64,000 nt of DNA from Pontibacillus chungwhensis BH030062 (GCF_000770675.1 NZ_AVBG01000008.1:1-64000), one strand, 5' to 3'; shown: positions 51,622-60,630, counted from the stretch's first letter. The notes: generated from the sequence alone by a model not told the origin. Translations and numbers: made by a program.

Positions 51622-52503
51622 ATGGAATGGATAAACAAATTGCAAGACTGGTACGGAGTTTTTATTCAAATATTTGAATATAAAATCGTTCAAGTCATAG
51701 TTGCGATTCTTGTCGTTTTTATAGGAATCCGGTTCATCAGACGTTCGATTCGATCTTTCTTTTATCGAACTTCTTTCATAGAAGAACGAAAAGAAAAGAC
51801 GCTTGAATCAATGATTAACTCCATTGTTTCCTACACAGCTACAATCGGAATTATTATTTATATTCTTTCTGTCTATGGCGTAGAAGTCGGAAGCATCCTT
51901 GCCGGGGCAGGGGTCATCGGTATTATTCTTGGCTTCGGTGCCCAAAGTCTTATTCGAGACATCTTATCTGGGATCTTCTTTATTTATGAGAAGCAGTTAC
52001 ATAAAGGCGATTTTGTCTCGATTAACGACAAGTTCATCGGGACTGTTGAAGATATTGGGCTACGCTTCCTTAAAGTACGGCAGTGGAGCGGGAAGCTACT
52101 AACCATTAGTAATGGACAAGTAACTTCGATCCAAAACTATAATATTGATCATATGCGCGTGATTGAGGCTATTACAGTTAGCTTCACTGAGGACCCAAAG
52201 CGTATATTCACACTTTTAGAAGAAACTTGTGAACAGCTTAATGAAGAACTTGATCAATACCTTAAGAAAGACTTAACAAAGACGCCGATTCAACCATTCC
52301 AGGTGTACGGCATGACCTCCTTAAACAAAGATCACAGAGGATATGAATACACCATTGTTGGATTAACCGAAGACCTTGTGTACTGGACTGCTGCGAAAGA
52401 AGCCAGGAGAATGATCGCTGAAAAGCTGTTTGACTCTGGCGTTCAGATGTCACTACAACATATTGACCTTCCATCTCCGACATCAAATGAACAGAACCAA
52501 TAA
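51622..52503 (+). CDS. Small-conductance mechanosensitive channel (MscS, YfkC/YkuT type)
   Basis: 293 residues. Two or three membrane helices; the pore helix TM3 carries VGSILAGAGVIGIILGFGAQ, the MscS gating motif, followed by GIFFIYEKQLHKGDFVSIND of the beta domain. The start at 51622 has CGGAGGTG; an upstream in-frame frame of 23 codons has no site. It releases solutes on osmotic down-shock. With YfkD and the MFS gene downstream it matches the B. subtilis yfkC-yfkD-yfkF order. Confidence 0.88.
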   Translation: MEWINKLQDWYGVFIQIFEYKIVQVIVAILVVFIGIRFIRRSIRSFFYRTSFIEERKEKTLESMINSIVSYTATIGIIIYILSVYGVEVGSILAGAGVIGIILGFGAQSLIRDILSGIFFIYEKQLHKGDFVSINDKFIGTVEDIGLRFLKVRQWSGKLLTISNGQVTSIQNYNIDHMRVIEAITVSFTEDPKRIFTLLEETCEQLNEELDQYLKKDLTKTPIQPFQVYGMTSLNKDHRGYEYTIVGLTEDLVYWTAAKEARRMIAEKLFDSGVQMSLQHIDLPSPTSNEQNQ

Positions 52504-52540
52504 AATGCCTGCCCTCTATAAAGGGACAGGCATTCTTTAT
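52503..52540 (+). terminator. Terminator of the MscS gene
   Basis: Stem AATGCCTG-CCCT / AGGG-CAGGCATT followed by CTTTATT. Confidence 0.8.
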
Positions 52541-52557
52541 TGCTGTAAAGGACCACC

Positions 52558-52609
52558 GCGTGCCAGACACCCTTTAGTACTCTAAATCTCTAAATGGTGT
52601 CTGGCACGC
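52558..52609. repeat. Paired GTGTC-GACAC palindrome
   Basis: GCGTGCCAGACACC at 52558-52571 is mirrored perfectly at 52596-52609 with a 24-base loop containing two CTAAAT copies. Nearly the same arrangement is at 55354-55407. Confidence 0.8.
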
Positions 52610-52626
52610 TTTGTTTGGCTAAAGTG

Positions 52627-53436
52627 TTATTGGATGTTGAAGTTGAAGGAGATGTGGTCTTGGATTGGGATCCAGGCTCCGATTCCTTGTTTGGTTACGT
52701 TTTTTACAACAAGGTATTTTTTTGAACCTTTTAATTCAATATATACTTCTCCAAATGTAACTTTCCCTTTTTCATTTACGGCTGGGGCAAAAGCACTTAA
52801 TGTTCCGATCTTTTTAGGCGGTATACCGTAGGAGTTGTCTTTCTTTGTTCCTTTACCAAACACCGTATGGAACGATAGTGGTAAATCTGTATTCTCCTGC
52901 GCCTCAAGGAGCATCATCTTTTTGATGTCTTCTGTTTTTTCAATCTTAGCCGTTAAGCCACCTTTGATATGCTTCTCAGCCTCTTGATTATAATTAAGCT
53001 TTTGCGTCTCTTTACCACCAAGATTGTTTAATTGGTTTTGGTTAATCTTTTGGTACTGCCAATTAATACTTGTTTCTTCTGATTCATATTGAAGTGGCCA
53101 GTGCCCCATATAGATCATGCCACGATAACCAATCGCTACAGGTGACGGTTTTAAGTTCGTTTCATTAAGCATCTTAATTAACTGAGGGTTCTCAATTTTC
53201 ACTTCAGAACCTTCAATTAACTCTCTTGTTAGTTCACTTGGCTCTAACGTCACTTGATCTTGCGTTGAGTTAGGATAAGTATTGTCTTTTGATATGTTTA
53301 ATACGTGACTTGGAATCTTGCCTTTTTCATCCTGACTTTCATCAGAGCCTTTCTTTTCAGCTGCATTCACAAACCCAGGAACAAGTAGGACGATAGCGAC
53401 AATAAGAGCAAGGAATTGTTTCATATCTATTTTCAT
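52627..53436 (-). CDS. yfkD: YfkD-family exported protein
   Basis: 269 residues with a signal peptide ending GFVNA-AEKK. Distinctive stretches LNISKDNTYPNSTQDQVTLE, YNQEAEKHIKGGLTAKIEK and KNVTKQGIGAWIPIQDHISF match B. subtilis YfkD as I recall it. Function unknown; extracytoplasmic. Convergent with the MscS gene, as in the yfk cluster. Ribosome site AAAGGAAAG. Confidence 0.8.
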   Translation of the reverse strand: MKIDMKQFLALIVAIVLLVPGFVNAAEKKGSDESQDEKGKIPSHVLNISKDNTYPNSTQDQVTLEPSELTRELIEGSEVKIENPQLIKMLNETNLKPSPVAIGYRGMIYMGHWPLQYESEETSINWQYQKINQNQLNNLGGKETQKLNYNQEAEKHIKGGLTAKIEKTEDIKKMMLLEAQENTDLPLSFHTVFGKGTKKDNSYGIPPKKIGTLSAFAPAVNEKGKVTFGEVYIELKGSKKYLVVKNVTKQGIGAWIPIQDHISFNFNIQ

Positions 53437-53515
53437 CGGTCACTTTCCTTTCGATTTTTGCTTAGTTTGAACGTCCTCAGGAGTTTGTATGCATACAGAG
53501 GTTCATTTCATACAC

Positions 53516-53552
53516 AAAAAAGAGCTTCACTGCTCATGCAGCAAAGCTCTTT
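53516..53552 (-). terminator. Terminator of the OsmC gene
   Basis: Stem AAAGAGCTT / AAGCTCTTT with a small inner hairpin, TTTTTTG on the minus strand. Confidence 0.75.
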
Positions 53553-53567
53553 CCCTTTTATACAAAA

Positions 53568-53966
53568 TTAGTTTAGCTCGATCGCTTCAACTGTTTCCTC
53601 AATCTCGATGCTACCTTTAACGGATTGAACCATTGAGCAGTTCTTGCTAGATAACTCTAAGTTCTTTGTAAGCTTCGCTTCATCAAGGTGTGATCCTTTA
53701 ACGACAAAGTGCAAATGAATCTTCTCAATTCGATTGGCTTCAGCTTCATTACGAGTAATATCAGCTGTCACTTTAATATCCTCATAACCAATACGCTGCT
53801 TGTCTAAAATTTGACGATAAACAGAAAGACTACAACTTGCAATGGAAGATACCATCAATTGAAACGGGCGAAACCCTTTCTCCTCATCAGGTGAAATGTT
53901 AAGTTGACCAAATTCCGTAGATGTACGAACACCTTCATTTTTCAAATAAAATTGTAGTTGTGGCAT
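53568..53966 (-). CDS. OsmC/Ohr-family protein
   Basis: 132 residues. The two family cysteines are present: SSIASCSLSVYRQIL (about residue 46) and LSSKNCSMVQSVKG (about 108). These thiol peroxidases reduce organic hydroperoxides, though members of this YhfA-like branch have less certain activity. Ribosome site AAAGGAGTG. Single gene between yfkD and the MFS gene. Confidence 0.82.
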   Translation of the reverse strand: MPQLQFYLKNEGVRTSTEFGQLNISPDEEKGFRPFQLMVSSIASCSLSVYRQILDKQRIGYEDIKVTADITRNEAEANRIEKIHLHFVVKGSHLDEAKLTKNLELSSKNCSMVQSVKGSIEIEETVEAIELN

Positions 53967-54178
53967 GATGCTTCACTCCTTTTCAAATTTAGTTAGATTT
54001 CTTGTTACTTATAGTGTAACCGTTCTTAGTGGATTGATAACGTAATCTGCTTACATTAACCCTTCATAACTTTGCCACAAGGTCCTTTATGAAACAAGAG
54101 ACTTAACCGGATTTTTCTTGCTATTTCCAATGAGCGTTAGTAGCATAAACAGATGAACAAGTTTTGGAGGACGACATA

Positions 54179-55345
54179 ATGGCTTCAACACGCTTTCGCT
54201 TTACAGCATTAATTCTTTTAGTTTCGATTTCAGGCTTTACCCAAGGGATGCTCCTTCCGTTAATTGCAGTTATTTTAGAGCAAAACGGTGTCTCTTCATC
54301 AATTAATGGACTACATGCGACTGGATTATATATTGGCGTTTTACTTGCATCTCCCTTTATGGAAAAACCTCTTCAACGAATCGGTTTTAAGCCCATGATT
54401 TTACTAGGTGGTGCGCTTGTCTTTGTATCCATGGCCTTTTTTCCATTCTGGGAATCTTTATGGTTCTGGTTTATCTTGCGCGTAACGATTGGAATCGGGG
54501 ATCATATGCTTCACTTTGGAACGCAGACTTGGATTACAACAACGTCTCCTGAAGAACGGAGAGGTCGAAATATTGCGTTATATGGCTTATTCTTTGGTGC
54601 CGGCTTTGCGATTGGCCCATTAATGACAAGGCTCGTGGATATCCATATTGCATTACCATTCTTATTATCCGCCGGTCTCAGTATACTTGTCTGGTCTCTT
54701 ATGCTTTTTGTACGCAATCAGTATCCAGAAGATGATGGAGGATACACCTCTTCTTCAAGCTCTTTCTCCCGCTTCTTTCAAGCCGGAAAACTAGCTTGGG
54801 TAGCATTCCTGCCTCCATTTGGATATGGCTTTCTAGAAGCCACCCTACACGGCAACTTCCCTGTGTACGGAATGCGTATTGGACATGAAGTGGGTATGCT
54901 GTCATTAATCATCCCTATGTTTGCAGTTGGAAGTATTCTTTCACAACTTCCCCTAGGAATCCTTAGTGATAAAATCGGTCGTAAAAACGTGCTTATTGGT
55001 GTAATCCTCGCAGGAATCGTTTGCTTCTTCCTTGCTTCGATCTATGAGGAATCTGTAGCCTGGTTATTTGCGTTATTTACAATTTCAGGCATATTTGTAG
55101 GATCGATCTTCTCGCTCGGTATTTCTTACATGACTGATATACTACCAAAGAGCCTATTGCCTGCCGGGAATATTATGTGCGGAATTTCTTTTAGTATCGG
55201 GAGTATAATTGGACCCTACACAGGAGGAGTCTTTATTGACTTATTGCCTGAAGCGTCCTTCTTCCACATCATCACTACCATGCTCATCCTAATATTAATT
55301 CCGATCTCCCTAAAGAAAGAAGCACCACTCGCTTCAACACAATAA
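54179..55345 (+). CDS. MFS transporter (YfkF-like)
   Basis: 388 residues, 12 helices. The MFS loop 2-3 motif is weak (MEKPLQRIGFKPMILLGGAL) and the loop 8-9 copy is clear (GILSDKIGRKNVLIGVI). It probably exports a small molecule; the substrate is unknown. The start at 54179 has TTGGAGG; an in-frame TTG five codons earlier lies on that site. Position after yfkD suggests yfkF orthology. Confidence 0.82.
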   Translation: MASTRFRFTALILLVSISGFTQGMLLPLIAVILEQNGVSSSINGLHATGLYIGVLLASPFMEKPLQRIGFKPMILLGGALVFVSMAFFPFWESLWFWFILRVTIGIGDHMLHFGTQTWITTTSPEERRGRNIALYGLFFGAGFAIGPLMTRLVDIHIALPFLLSAGLSILVWSLMLFVRNQYPEDDGGYTSSSSSFSRFFQAGKLAWVAFLPPFGYGFLEATLHGNFPVYGMRIGHEVGMLSLIIPMFAVGSILSQLPLGILSDKIGRKNVLIGVILAGIVCFFLASIYEESVAWLFALFTISGIFVGSIFSLGISYMTDILPKSLLPAGNIMCGISFSIGSIIGPYTGGVFIDLLPEASFFHIITTMLILILIPISLKKEAPLASTQ

Positions 55346-55353
55346 AGACCCAC

Positions 55354-55407
55354 AGCGTGCCAGACACCCTCTGTCACACTAAAGCACTAAATGGTGTCTG
55401 GCACGCT
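55354..55407. repeat. Paired GTGTC-GACAC palindrome
   Basis: AGCGTGCCAGACACC at 55354-55368 is mirrored perfectly at 55393-55407 with a 24-base loop. Same layout as 52558-52609. Confidence 0.8.
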
Positions 55408-55417
55408 TCGCTGCTTT

Positions 55418-55464
55418 ACAATAAGAAAGAGGCATCCTGTAACGGGATGCCTCTTTCTTATTGT
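55418..55464. terminator. Shared terminator between the MFS gene and the binding-protein gene
   Basis: Near-perfect stem of about 18 bp, ACAATAAGAAAGAGGCATCC with its inverse, between convergent genes; it includes the last codons of the binding protein. Confidence 0.8.
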
Positions 55465-56300
55465 GTTGCTACTGGACTTTGTGGGATTGGGGCTTGGGGT
55501 TTGACGGATGCATCTTCACCGAAGAATTGTTTAGCAAGACGGGTTAGCTGACCTTCTTGTCTCAATGACAACATGGCCTTATTCAATTCTTGCTGAAGAG
55601 ATCGATTTTCCTTATTTAATAAAACTCCATGCTCAGTTGGGTTTAGTTTAATATCAGGATGTAAGACAAGATCATATTCAGGATATGCTTGAAGCCCTAA
55701 CTTCGATAAATAATAATCATTAATAATAACATCAAGTATTCCTCGATGGACATCCTTTAAATAAACTTCATTCGAAACGTTATCATATGTAATTACTTTA
55801 GCTCCAAAAGCACGTGCAATTTCACTAAATGTCGTCGTGGCTTCTCCCCCTGCTTTCTTATTCTCCAGGTCTTCCAACTCCTCAATTCCGCTATAATCGT
55901 CTTCCCGCACAATCATGGTGGTATACGAATACTTATAAGGATTACTAAACAAATAGCTCTTCTCCCGCTCATCATTTATCTGAAAGTCGTTCATTGCAGC
56001 ATCAACCTTTCCGCTCTTTACTGCCGCAAACATTTCATCTACACCAATCTCTTTAAATATAATATCTACACCCATTTGCTCTCCAAGGGCTCGCATAACT
56101 TCTACGTCATAGCCCGACAATTGATTAGAACCTTCTGGTGTATAAGAAACGCCTACAAGCGTTCCAGAGGTCCCAACGACAAGCTCGCCACTCTCTTTTA
56201 CTCGTTCCCACTTAGAATCAGATTGTTGAGTATCTTGAGAACACGCCGATAAAAGAAAAACAAAGGATATGAGAGCTCCATAGATCACTACACGTTTCAA
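55458..56300 (-). CDS. Amino-acid ABC transporter binding lipoprotein, orphan
   Basis: 280 residues, SBP_bac_3 family. Lipobox LLSAC with the cysteine at residue 20; ligand-binding segments GELVVGTSGTLVGVSYTPEG, LSGYDVEVMRALGEQMGVD and VDAAMNDFQINDEREKSYLF. The start is TTG at 56300 behind AGAGGAG; the longer frame has no site. No permease or ATPase gene is next to it, so it must work with distant partners or serve as a sensor. The C-terminus is a Pro/Gln-rich tail. Confidence 0.82.
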   Translation of the reverse strand: MKRVVIYGALISFVFLLSACSQDTQQSDSKWERVKESGELVVGTSGTLVGVSYTPEGSNQLSGYDVEVMRALGEQMGVDIIFKEIGVDEMFAAVKSGKVDAAMNDFQINDEREKSYLFSNPYKYSYTTMIVREDDYSGIEELEDLENKKAGGEATTTFSEIARAFGAKVITYDNVSNEVYLKDVHRGILDVIINDYYLSKLGLQAYPEYDLVLHPDIKLNPTEHGVLLNKENRSLQQELNKAMLSLRQEGQLTRLAKQFFGEDASVKPQAPIPQSPVATQ

Positions 56301-56455
56301 AACTGTTGTCACTCCTCTTGATGTAATCTCACTTAATATAGCAACCACCCCCTTTGAATTCAAGTGAGTTTACAAATTATCCTCCGCGCATGCGTATTTA
56401 AGTGGTAAGTCTTGACTTCGATCAGAAACGTGCTACTATTAAATTACATACTAAA

Positions 56456-56470
56456 TTATAATAATTATAA
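56456..56470. promoter_or_regulatory. PerR box before pfeT
   Basis: TTATAATAATTATAA, a perfect 7-1-7 inverted repeat identical to the PerR consensus (TTATAAT-N-ATTATAA), 107 bp before the start codon. PerR derepression by peroxide is known for the B. subtilis homologue. Confidence 0.8.
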
Positions 56471-56471
56471 A

Positions 56472-56557
56472 TAAGAATCGTTATCACTATCATTAATACT
56501 CTTACGAAACACACTCGAAACATTTGAGATAATTGAAAAGAGTTTTCATTCTCAATT
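56472..56557. promoter_or_regulatory. Fur-like sites before pfeT
   Basis: Two stretches resemble the Fur 7-1-7 box: TAAGAATCGTTATCACTATC (from 56472) and ATTGAAAAGAGTTTTCATTC (from 56533). Both are imperfect. In B. subtilis Fur activates pfeT under iron excess, so a Fur site near the PerR box is expected, but I cannot rank these two. Confidence 0.45.
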
Positions 56558-56577
56558 AAAAAAGGAGAGTTGAGAAA

Positions 56578-58509
56578 ATGTCAGCTGAATCAAAAGCAAT
56601 GAACACCTCCCCTTCCACTACGTCCACCACACATAATCCATCCGCTTTTATCGCCAGAGTAAGAAACAACGGTGAATTAATCGCGGCCATTATAAGTGGA
56701 ATGATTATTTTATCAGCTTGGTTAACAGAAGGTATACTTAGTGACCCTGCTACCGTCGGCCTCTACATTTCTGCTTTTATCATAGGTGGTTTTGCTAAGG
56801 CAAAAGAAGGTGTCCAAGAAACAATCGAAGATAAAGACCTAAATGTAGAAATGCTCATGATCTTTGCTGCGATCGGATCGGCTTCCATTGGGTACTGGAC
56901 AGAAGGTGCTATCTTAATCTTTATCTTTGCTATGAGCGGAGCTCTTGAAACGTACACAATGAACAAGAGTCAACGTGAGATCTCATCTCTGATGGACCTT
57001 CAACCAGAAGAAGCTCTTCGTGTTCATAACGGAAACACAGAACTCGTTCACGTTTCTGAACTTACAATTGGTGATCACATCCTCGTAAAGGCTGGTGAAC
57101 GCGTTCCTTCAGATGGAGAAATCGTTAAAGGAAATACATCTTTGGACGAAGCGGCTATTACAGGTGAATCCGTACCCGTGTCGAAAGAAATCGGTGCAGA
57201 GGTTTTTGCCGGAACTGTTAATATTAACGGGAGCATTACGGTAAAGATTACGAAACGATCTAACGAAACGCTCTTCCAAAAGATCATCCAACTCGTTCAA
57301 TCGGCCCAAAGCGAAAAATCACCTTCCCAGTTATTCATTGAACGATTTGAGGGAACATACGTCAAAGTTGTTCTGATTGCCGTGGCTCTTATGATGTTCA
57401 TCCCTCACTATGCTTTCGGATGGAGTTGGCAGGATACGATTTACAGAGCGATGATTCTGCTTGTAGTTGCCTCTCCTTGCGCTCTTGTCGCATCGATTAT
57501 GCCTGCAACATTATCTGCTATCTCTAATGGAGCACGGAATGGCATCCTCTTTAAGGGAGGCGTTCATCTAGAGAATCTATCCCATCTTCAAGCCATCGCT
57601 TTTGACAAAACAGGTACTTTAACGAACGGGAAACCAGTAGTAACAGATGCCTACTTCCGCTCAGAAGATGAGAACTTATTAGAGATTTTCACTTCGATTG
57701 AACGGGAATCGAATCACCCACTTGCACAAGCCATCGTAAAATACGGGGAAGAAAATAACGCTACTGAGCACTTGGATGTATTCAATATGCAAGATGTTTC
57801 CGGAAACGGAGTAACAGCAAGCGTATATGATAAGGAATGGAAAATCGGGAAAGCTGCTTTCGTTGGAGAAGAAGAAGCTTTCCATTTCCAAAACGGCATA
57901 GCTGAGAAATTAGCAAACGAAGGAAAGACGTTAACCTTTATTGCTGATGAGAATGGCATAGCTGGATTAATTGCGCTCAAAGACACAATTCGCAAGGATA
58001 CGAAACGCGCGATCCAAACCTTACGTCGTAATGGCATTTACACCGTAATGCTTACAGGTGACCACGAAACAACAGCCAAAGCCATCGCAAAAGAATGCGG
58101 TATCGACAATTACGTCGCGGAGTGTTTGCCAGAAGACAAAGTTGAACAAGTGAAGCTTCTCCGCCAATCCTTTGACAATGTGGCCATGGTAGGCGATGGC
58201 ATTAACGATGCACCCGCCCTAGCTACCGCAAACGTAGGAATTGCTATGGGAGAAGGGACGGACGTCGCACTCGAGACAGCGGATGTCGTTCTTATGAAGA
58301 ATGATTTACCGAAGATATCGAATGCATTGTCTTTATCAACAAAAATGAATCGAATTGTGAAACAAAACGTGATTTTTTCTATACTCGTTATAATGCTACT
58401 CATCATTTCGAATTTCCTACAGTTCCTAAACCTTCCTCTAGGTGTGGTTGGCCACGAAGGGAGTACCATTCTTGTTATTTTAAACGGTCTTCGTTTATTG
58501 CGCTCATAG
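56578..58509 (+). CDS. pfeT: P1B-4 metal-efflux ATPase, PfeT/ZosA type
   Basis: 643 residues, about 6-8 helices, without an N-terminal metal-binding domain. Membrane metal site SPC (VASPCALVASIMPATLSAI) and the last-helix motif HEGST define the P1B-4 group. Phosphorylation site AFDKTGTLTNG, ATP-binding SNHPLAQAIVKYG (HP motif), and hinge MVGDGINDAPALATANVGIA. The B. subtilis member (YkvW/ZosA) exports ferrous iron and is under PerR and Fur control. A perfect PerR box is upstream here. Ribosome site AAAGGAGAG. Confidence 0.9.
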   Translation: MSAESKAMNTSPSTTSTTHNPSAFIARVRNNGELIAAIISGMIILSAWLTEGILSDPATVGLYISAFIIGGFAKAKEGVQETIEDKDLNVEMLMIFAAIGSASIGYWTEGAILIFIFAMSGALETYTMNKSQREISSLMDLQPEEALRVHNGNTELVHVSELTIGDHILVKAGERVPSDGEIVKGNTSLDEAAITGESVPVSKEIGAEVFAGTVNINGSITVKITKRSNETLFQKIIQLVQSAQSEKSPSQLFIERFEGTYVKVVLIAVALMMFIPHYAFGWSWQDTIYRAMILLVVASPCALVASIMPATLSAISNGARNGILFKGGVHLENLSHLQAIAFDKTGTLTNGKPVVTDAYFRSEDENLLEIFTSIERESNHPLAQAIVKYGEENNATEHLDVFNMQDVSGNGVTASVYDKEWKIGKAAFVGEEEAFHFQNGIAEKLANEGKTLTFIADENGIAGLIALKDTIRKDTKRAIQTLRRNGIYTVMLTGDHETTAKAIAKECGIDNYVAECLPEDKVEQVKLLRQSFDNVAMVGDGINDAPALATANVGIAMGEGTDVALETADVVLMKNDLPKISNALSLSTKMNRIVKQNVIFSILVIMLLIISNFLQFLNLPLGVVGHEGSTILVILNGLRLLRS

Positions 58510-58519
58510 GAGAAGATCC

Positions 58520-58559
58520 AAGGAGTATGAAGCTGTCCTTCAGCTACATGCTCCTTTTT
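58520..58559 (+). terminator. Terminator of pfeT
   Basis: Stem AAGGAG-ATG-AGCTG / CAGCT-CAT-CTCC followed by TTTTTAA. Confidence 0.85.
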
Positions 58560-58570
58560 AATTTCCATAC

Positions 58571-58603
58571 AAAAAAGCCCCGCTAACTAAATAACGGGAC
58601 TTT
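58571..58603 (-). terminator. Terminator of the 39-residue gene
   Basis: Stem AAAGTCCCGTTA / TTAGCGGGGCTTT on the minus strand with TTTTTT. Confidence 0.75.
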
Positions 58604-58643
58604 CTATTGTCGAAGCTTACTCGAATTGAGCTTCGCCTATTTA

Positions 58644-58763
58644 TTAATGGAAATTGTTCTTTTTATTCGCTGAGCTGCTTGTTTTGTGCTTTGCATCATC
58701 AGAAGTTTGTTTATTTTGGTTTTTATCACTACGTGCTTTTTGGTTACGCTTGTTATTAGCCAT
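58644..58763 (-). CDS. Small basic hydrophilic protein, possibly spore-related
   Basis: 39 residues, MANNKRNQKARSDKNQNKQT onward, ending NKKNNFH. It is rich in Asn, Lys, Gln and Ser with no hydrophobic residues, like minor small acid-soluble spore proteins, but I cannot assign it to a named Ssp family. Good ribosome site GGGAGG ten bases before the ATG, and a terminator downstream. Not fitted by any longer frame. Confidence 0.6.
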   Translation of the reverse strand: MANNKRNQKARSDKNQNKQTSDDAKHKTSSSANKKNNFH

Positions 58764-58848
58764 TCGACATCAACCTCCCTCTCATTAGTCCTTATTAGAA
58801 TGCTCCGAGGAGACACCCTTTATGTACATCGTAAGGACTTTGAAAGAG

Positions 58849-59664
58849 TTACCGTTTAAACCATTGACGCTCACGCAACATCGCATTGATCTCGCCGCCC
58901 AGAATGATCACAACACCTGAGAGGTAGAACCAAATCATTAAAATAATGACAGCCCCTAAACTCCCGTAAGTAGCAGAATAGTTACTCACACCTGAATTCA
59001 CATAAAATGAGAACCCTAACGAAGCAGCTTGCCAGGCCACCGTTGCAAATACAGCCCCAATAAATGATTGCCGGATATTTACGTGATGGTTAGGTGCTAA
59101 GATGTATAAAGACATCAGTACAAGCAAGAAGAGCGTAGACGATATGACCCATCGCAACGCATTCCATATAGCCAGAAAATCTTCAGACACACCAAACCAT
59201 GAAAAGATGTACACCCCTATCGCTTTACCGAATACCGGAAGCATAAGAGCAACAAGTATGACAATAAACATCGCTACGGTAAGTACAATGGCAATGAGAC
59301 GACTTTTAATAAACGAGCGGTCTTCCTGAACATTGTAAGCTCTGTTAAATGCTCTCATGACAGCATTCGTACCATTTGAAGCAGACCATAGCGTTGCAAG
59401 TAAACCGACTGATAACAGCCCTGTATTTTTCGTCTCTAAGTTTGTCGTTAGTAAATCCATCGCTTCACTTGGAATATAGCGCGACATGGCCAACACGATA
59501 TCTTCAATAGATATCGGCAAGTAAGCCATAAGCGCAATTAAAAAAATCATAAATGGAAAAATGGATAGCAGAAAGAAATAGGCCAATTGTGCAGCAAGAC
59601 CAGCCACTTCATGGTCGGAGAAGCGACGAAACAAATCTTTCCCGAATTGAATTATAGTCGACAA
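58849..59664 (-). CDS. YihY/BrkB-family membrane protein (YfkH-like)
   Basis: 271 residues, six helices, of the family once miscalled ribonuclease BN. Signatures AGLAAQLAYFFLLSIFPFMI at the N-terminus, and near the C-terminus SYGSLGAVIILMIWFYLSGV-type region (YSATYGSLGAVIILMIW) with GGEINAMLRER. Start TTG at 59664 after AGGGGG. Function unknown. With the next two genes it matches the yfkH-yfkI-yfkJ order of B. subtilis. Confidence 0.85.
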   Translation of the reverse strand: MSTIIQFGKDLFRRFSDHEVAGLAAQLAYFFLLSIFPFMIFLIALMAYLPISIEDIVLAMSRYIPSEAMDLLTTNLETKNTGLLSVGLLATLWSASNGTNAVMRAFNRAYNVQEDRSFIKSRLIAIVLTVAMFIVILVALMLPVFGKAIGVYIFSWFGVSEDFLAIWNALRWVISSTLFLLVLMSLYILAPNHHVNIRQSFIGAVFATVAWQAASLGFSFYVNSGVSNYSATYGSLGAVIILMIWFYLSGVVIILGGEINAMLRERQWFKR

Positions 59665-59702
59665 TGTATCCCCCTACCTCACATATGAATAATGGAGTGT
59701 TG

Positions 59703-59996
59703 TTACTCAGGAGGTTCTTCGCTTTGACTTTCGATCTTTTCTAGAAATTCATTAAGCTGATCCAAGATATGAACAGCTTGCTCAGAACCTGCAGTAACAG
59801 CTTGTGCCATATGTTCGTATTTCAAACGAAAGTCGTGAATCGCATCAGATGGGTGCGCTGCATACTCTCTTATTTTTCCACTCGTTCGCTTTACACATGT
59901 TGAAGCTTCGAGTCGAGTATCTTTATCAAAAAGCGCATACACAACACCCGCTAATGCCCCGATTAACATGCCTTTTATTAACTTGTTTTCTCCCAT
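59703..59996 (-). CDS. YtxH-type small membrane-anchored protein
   Basis: 97 residues. A single N-terminal membrane helix (LIKGMLIGALAGVVYALFD) is followed by a charged helical part, as in the YtxH family (glycine-rich anchor then coiled region). Role unknown. Ribosome site AGGAGGAG. It lies 38 bp before yfkH and 16 bp after the phosphatase gene: one operon. Confidence 0.7.
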   Translation of the reverse strand: MGENKLIKGMLIGALAGVVYALFDKDTRLEASTCVKRTSGKIREYAAHPSDAIHDFRLKYEHMAQAVTAGSEQAVHILDQLNEFLEKIESQSEEPPE

Positions 59997-60012
59997 GGTA
60001 TCTCCTCCTATT

Positions 60013-60483
60013 TTATAACTGATAAGCTTCTTTTATGTCAGCTAAAAGGTTTTCACAGCCTTTTTCGATAAGTTCATATACTTCCTCAAAGTTCCCTGTG
60101 AAGTAAGGATCCGGAACGTCTTTATCATCGCTGTCCTCTACAAAATCCATGAACTGAGCAACTACCACACCTTCATCAAACGAACGAAGTGTCTCTAAAT
60201 CACTATAATTTTGACGATCCATTGCAATAATGTAATCAAACTCGTCCCAGTCAGAAACCTTGACTTGGCGGGCAGTCATCCCCTCATAAGAAACGTTATG
60301 TTGATCTAACATTCTGCGCGTATCCTGATGAGGGGGTTTCCCCTCATGCCAACTTCCCGTACCAGCTGAATCGATCCGAAATTGCCCTCTCAACCCTTCT
60401 TGCTCTGTTAAATTCCTAAACACCGCTTCCGCCATCGGAGAGCGACAAATGTTCCCAAGACATACAAACAATACATTTATCAA
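60013..60483 (-). CDS. Low-molecular-weight protein tyrosine phosphatase (YfkJ-like)
   Basis: 156 residues. The P-loop is VCLGNICRSPMAEAVF (C-x5-R-S) and the general acid region is VPDPYFTGNFEEVYELIEKG (D-P-Y). The start is TTG at 60483 with the site GAGGGTGAT; the ORF's first ATG lies 19 codons further upstream in unrelated sequence. First gene of a three-gene operon. B. subtilis YfkJ belongs to this family and is linked to ethanol and stress resistance. Confidence 0.9.
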   Translation of the reverse strand: MINVLFVCLGNICRSPMAEAVFRNLTEQEGLRGQFRIDSAGTGSWHEGKPPHQDTRRMLDQHNVSYEGMTARQVKVSDWDEFDYIIAMDRQNYSDLETLRSFDEGVVVAQFMDFVEDSDDKDVPDPYFTGNFEEVYELIEKGCENLLADIKEAYQL

Positions 60484-60594
60484 GCGATCACCCTCTTCTA
60501 TCATTAGTTCTTTCTTTATTATATAAAATCCTCTACTCAATTACACATCATAGCTCTTTTCGAAAACTTATAAAAATTTTTAGCACACGGACCC

Positions 60595-60630
60595 TTGACA
60601 TTTCTTCTGATTTTTCAGAATATTTATACT
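60595..60630 (+). promoter_or_regulatory. alsT promoter with a CodY-like box
   Basis: TTGACA at 60595-60600 serves as -35; AATATT (60619-60624, 18-base spacer) can serve as -10. ATTTTTCAGAATATT at 60610-60624 matches the CodY consensus AATTTTCWGAAAATT in 13 of 15 positions and covers the spacer and -10. Repression by CodY under amino-acid excess is a reasonable inference. Confidence 0.55.
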
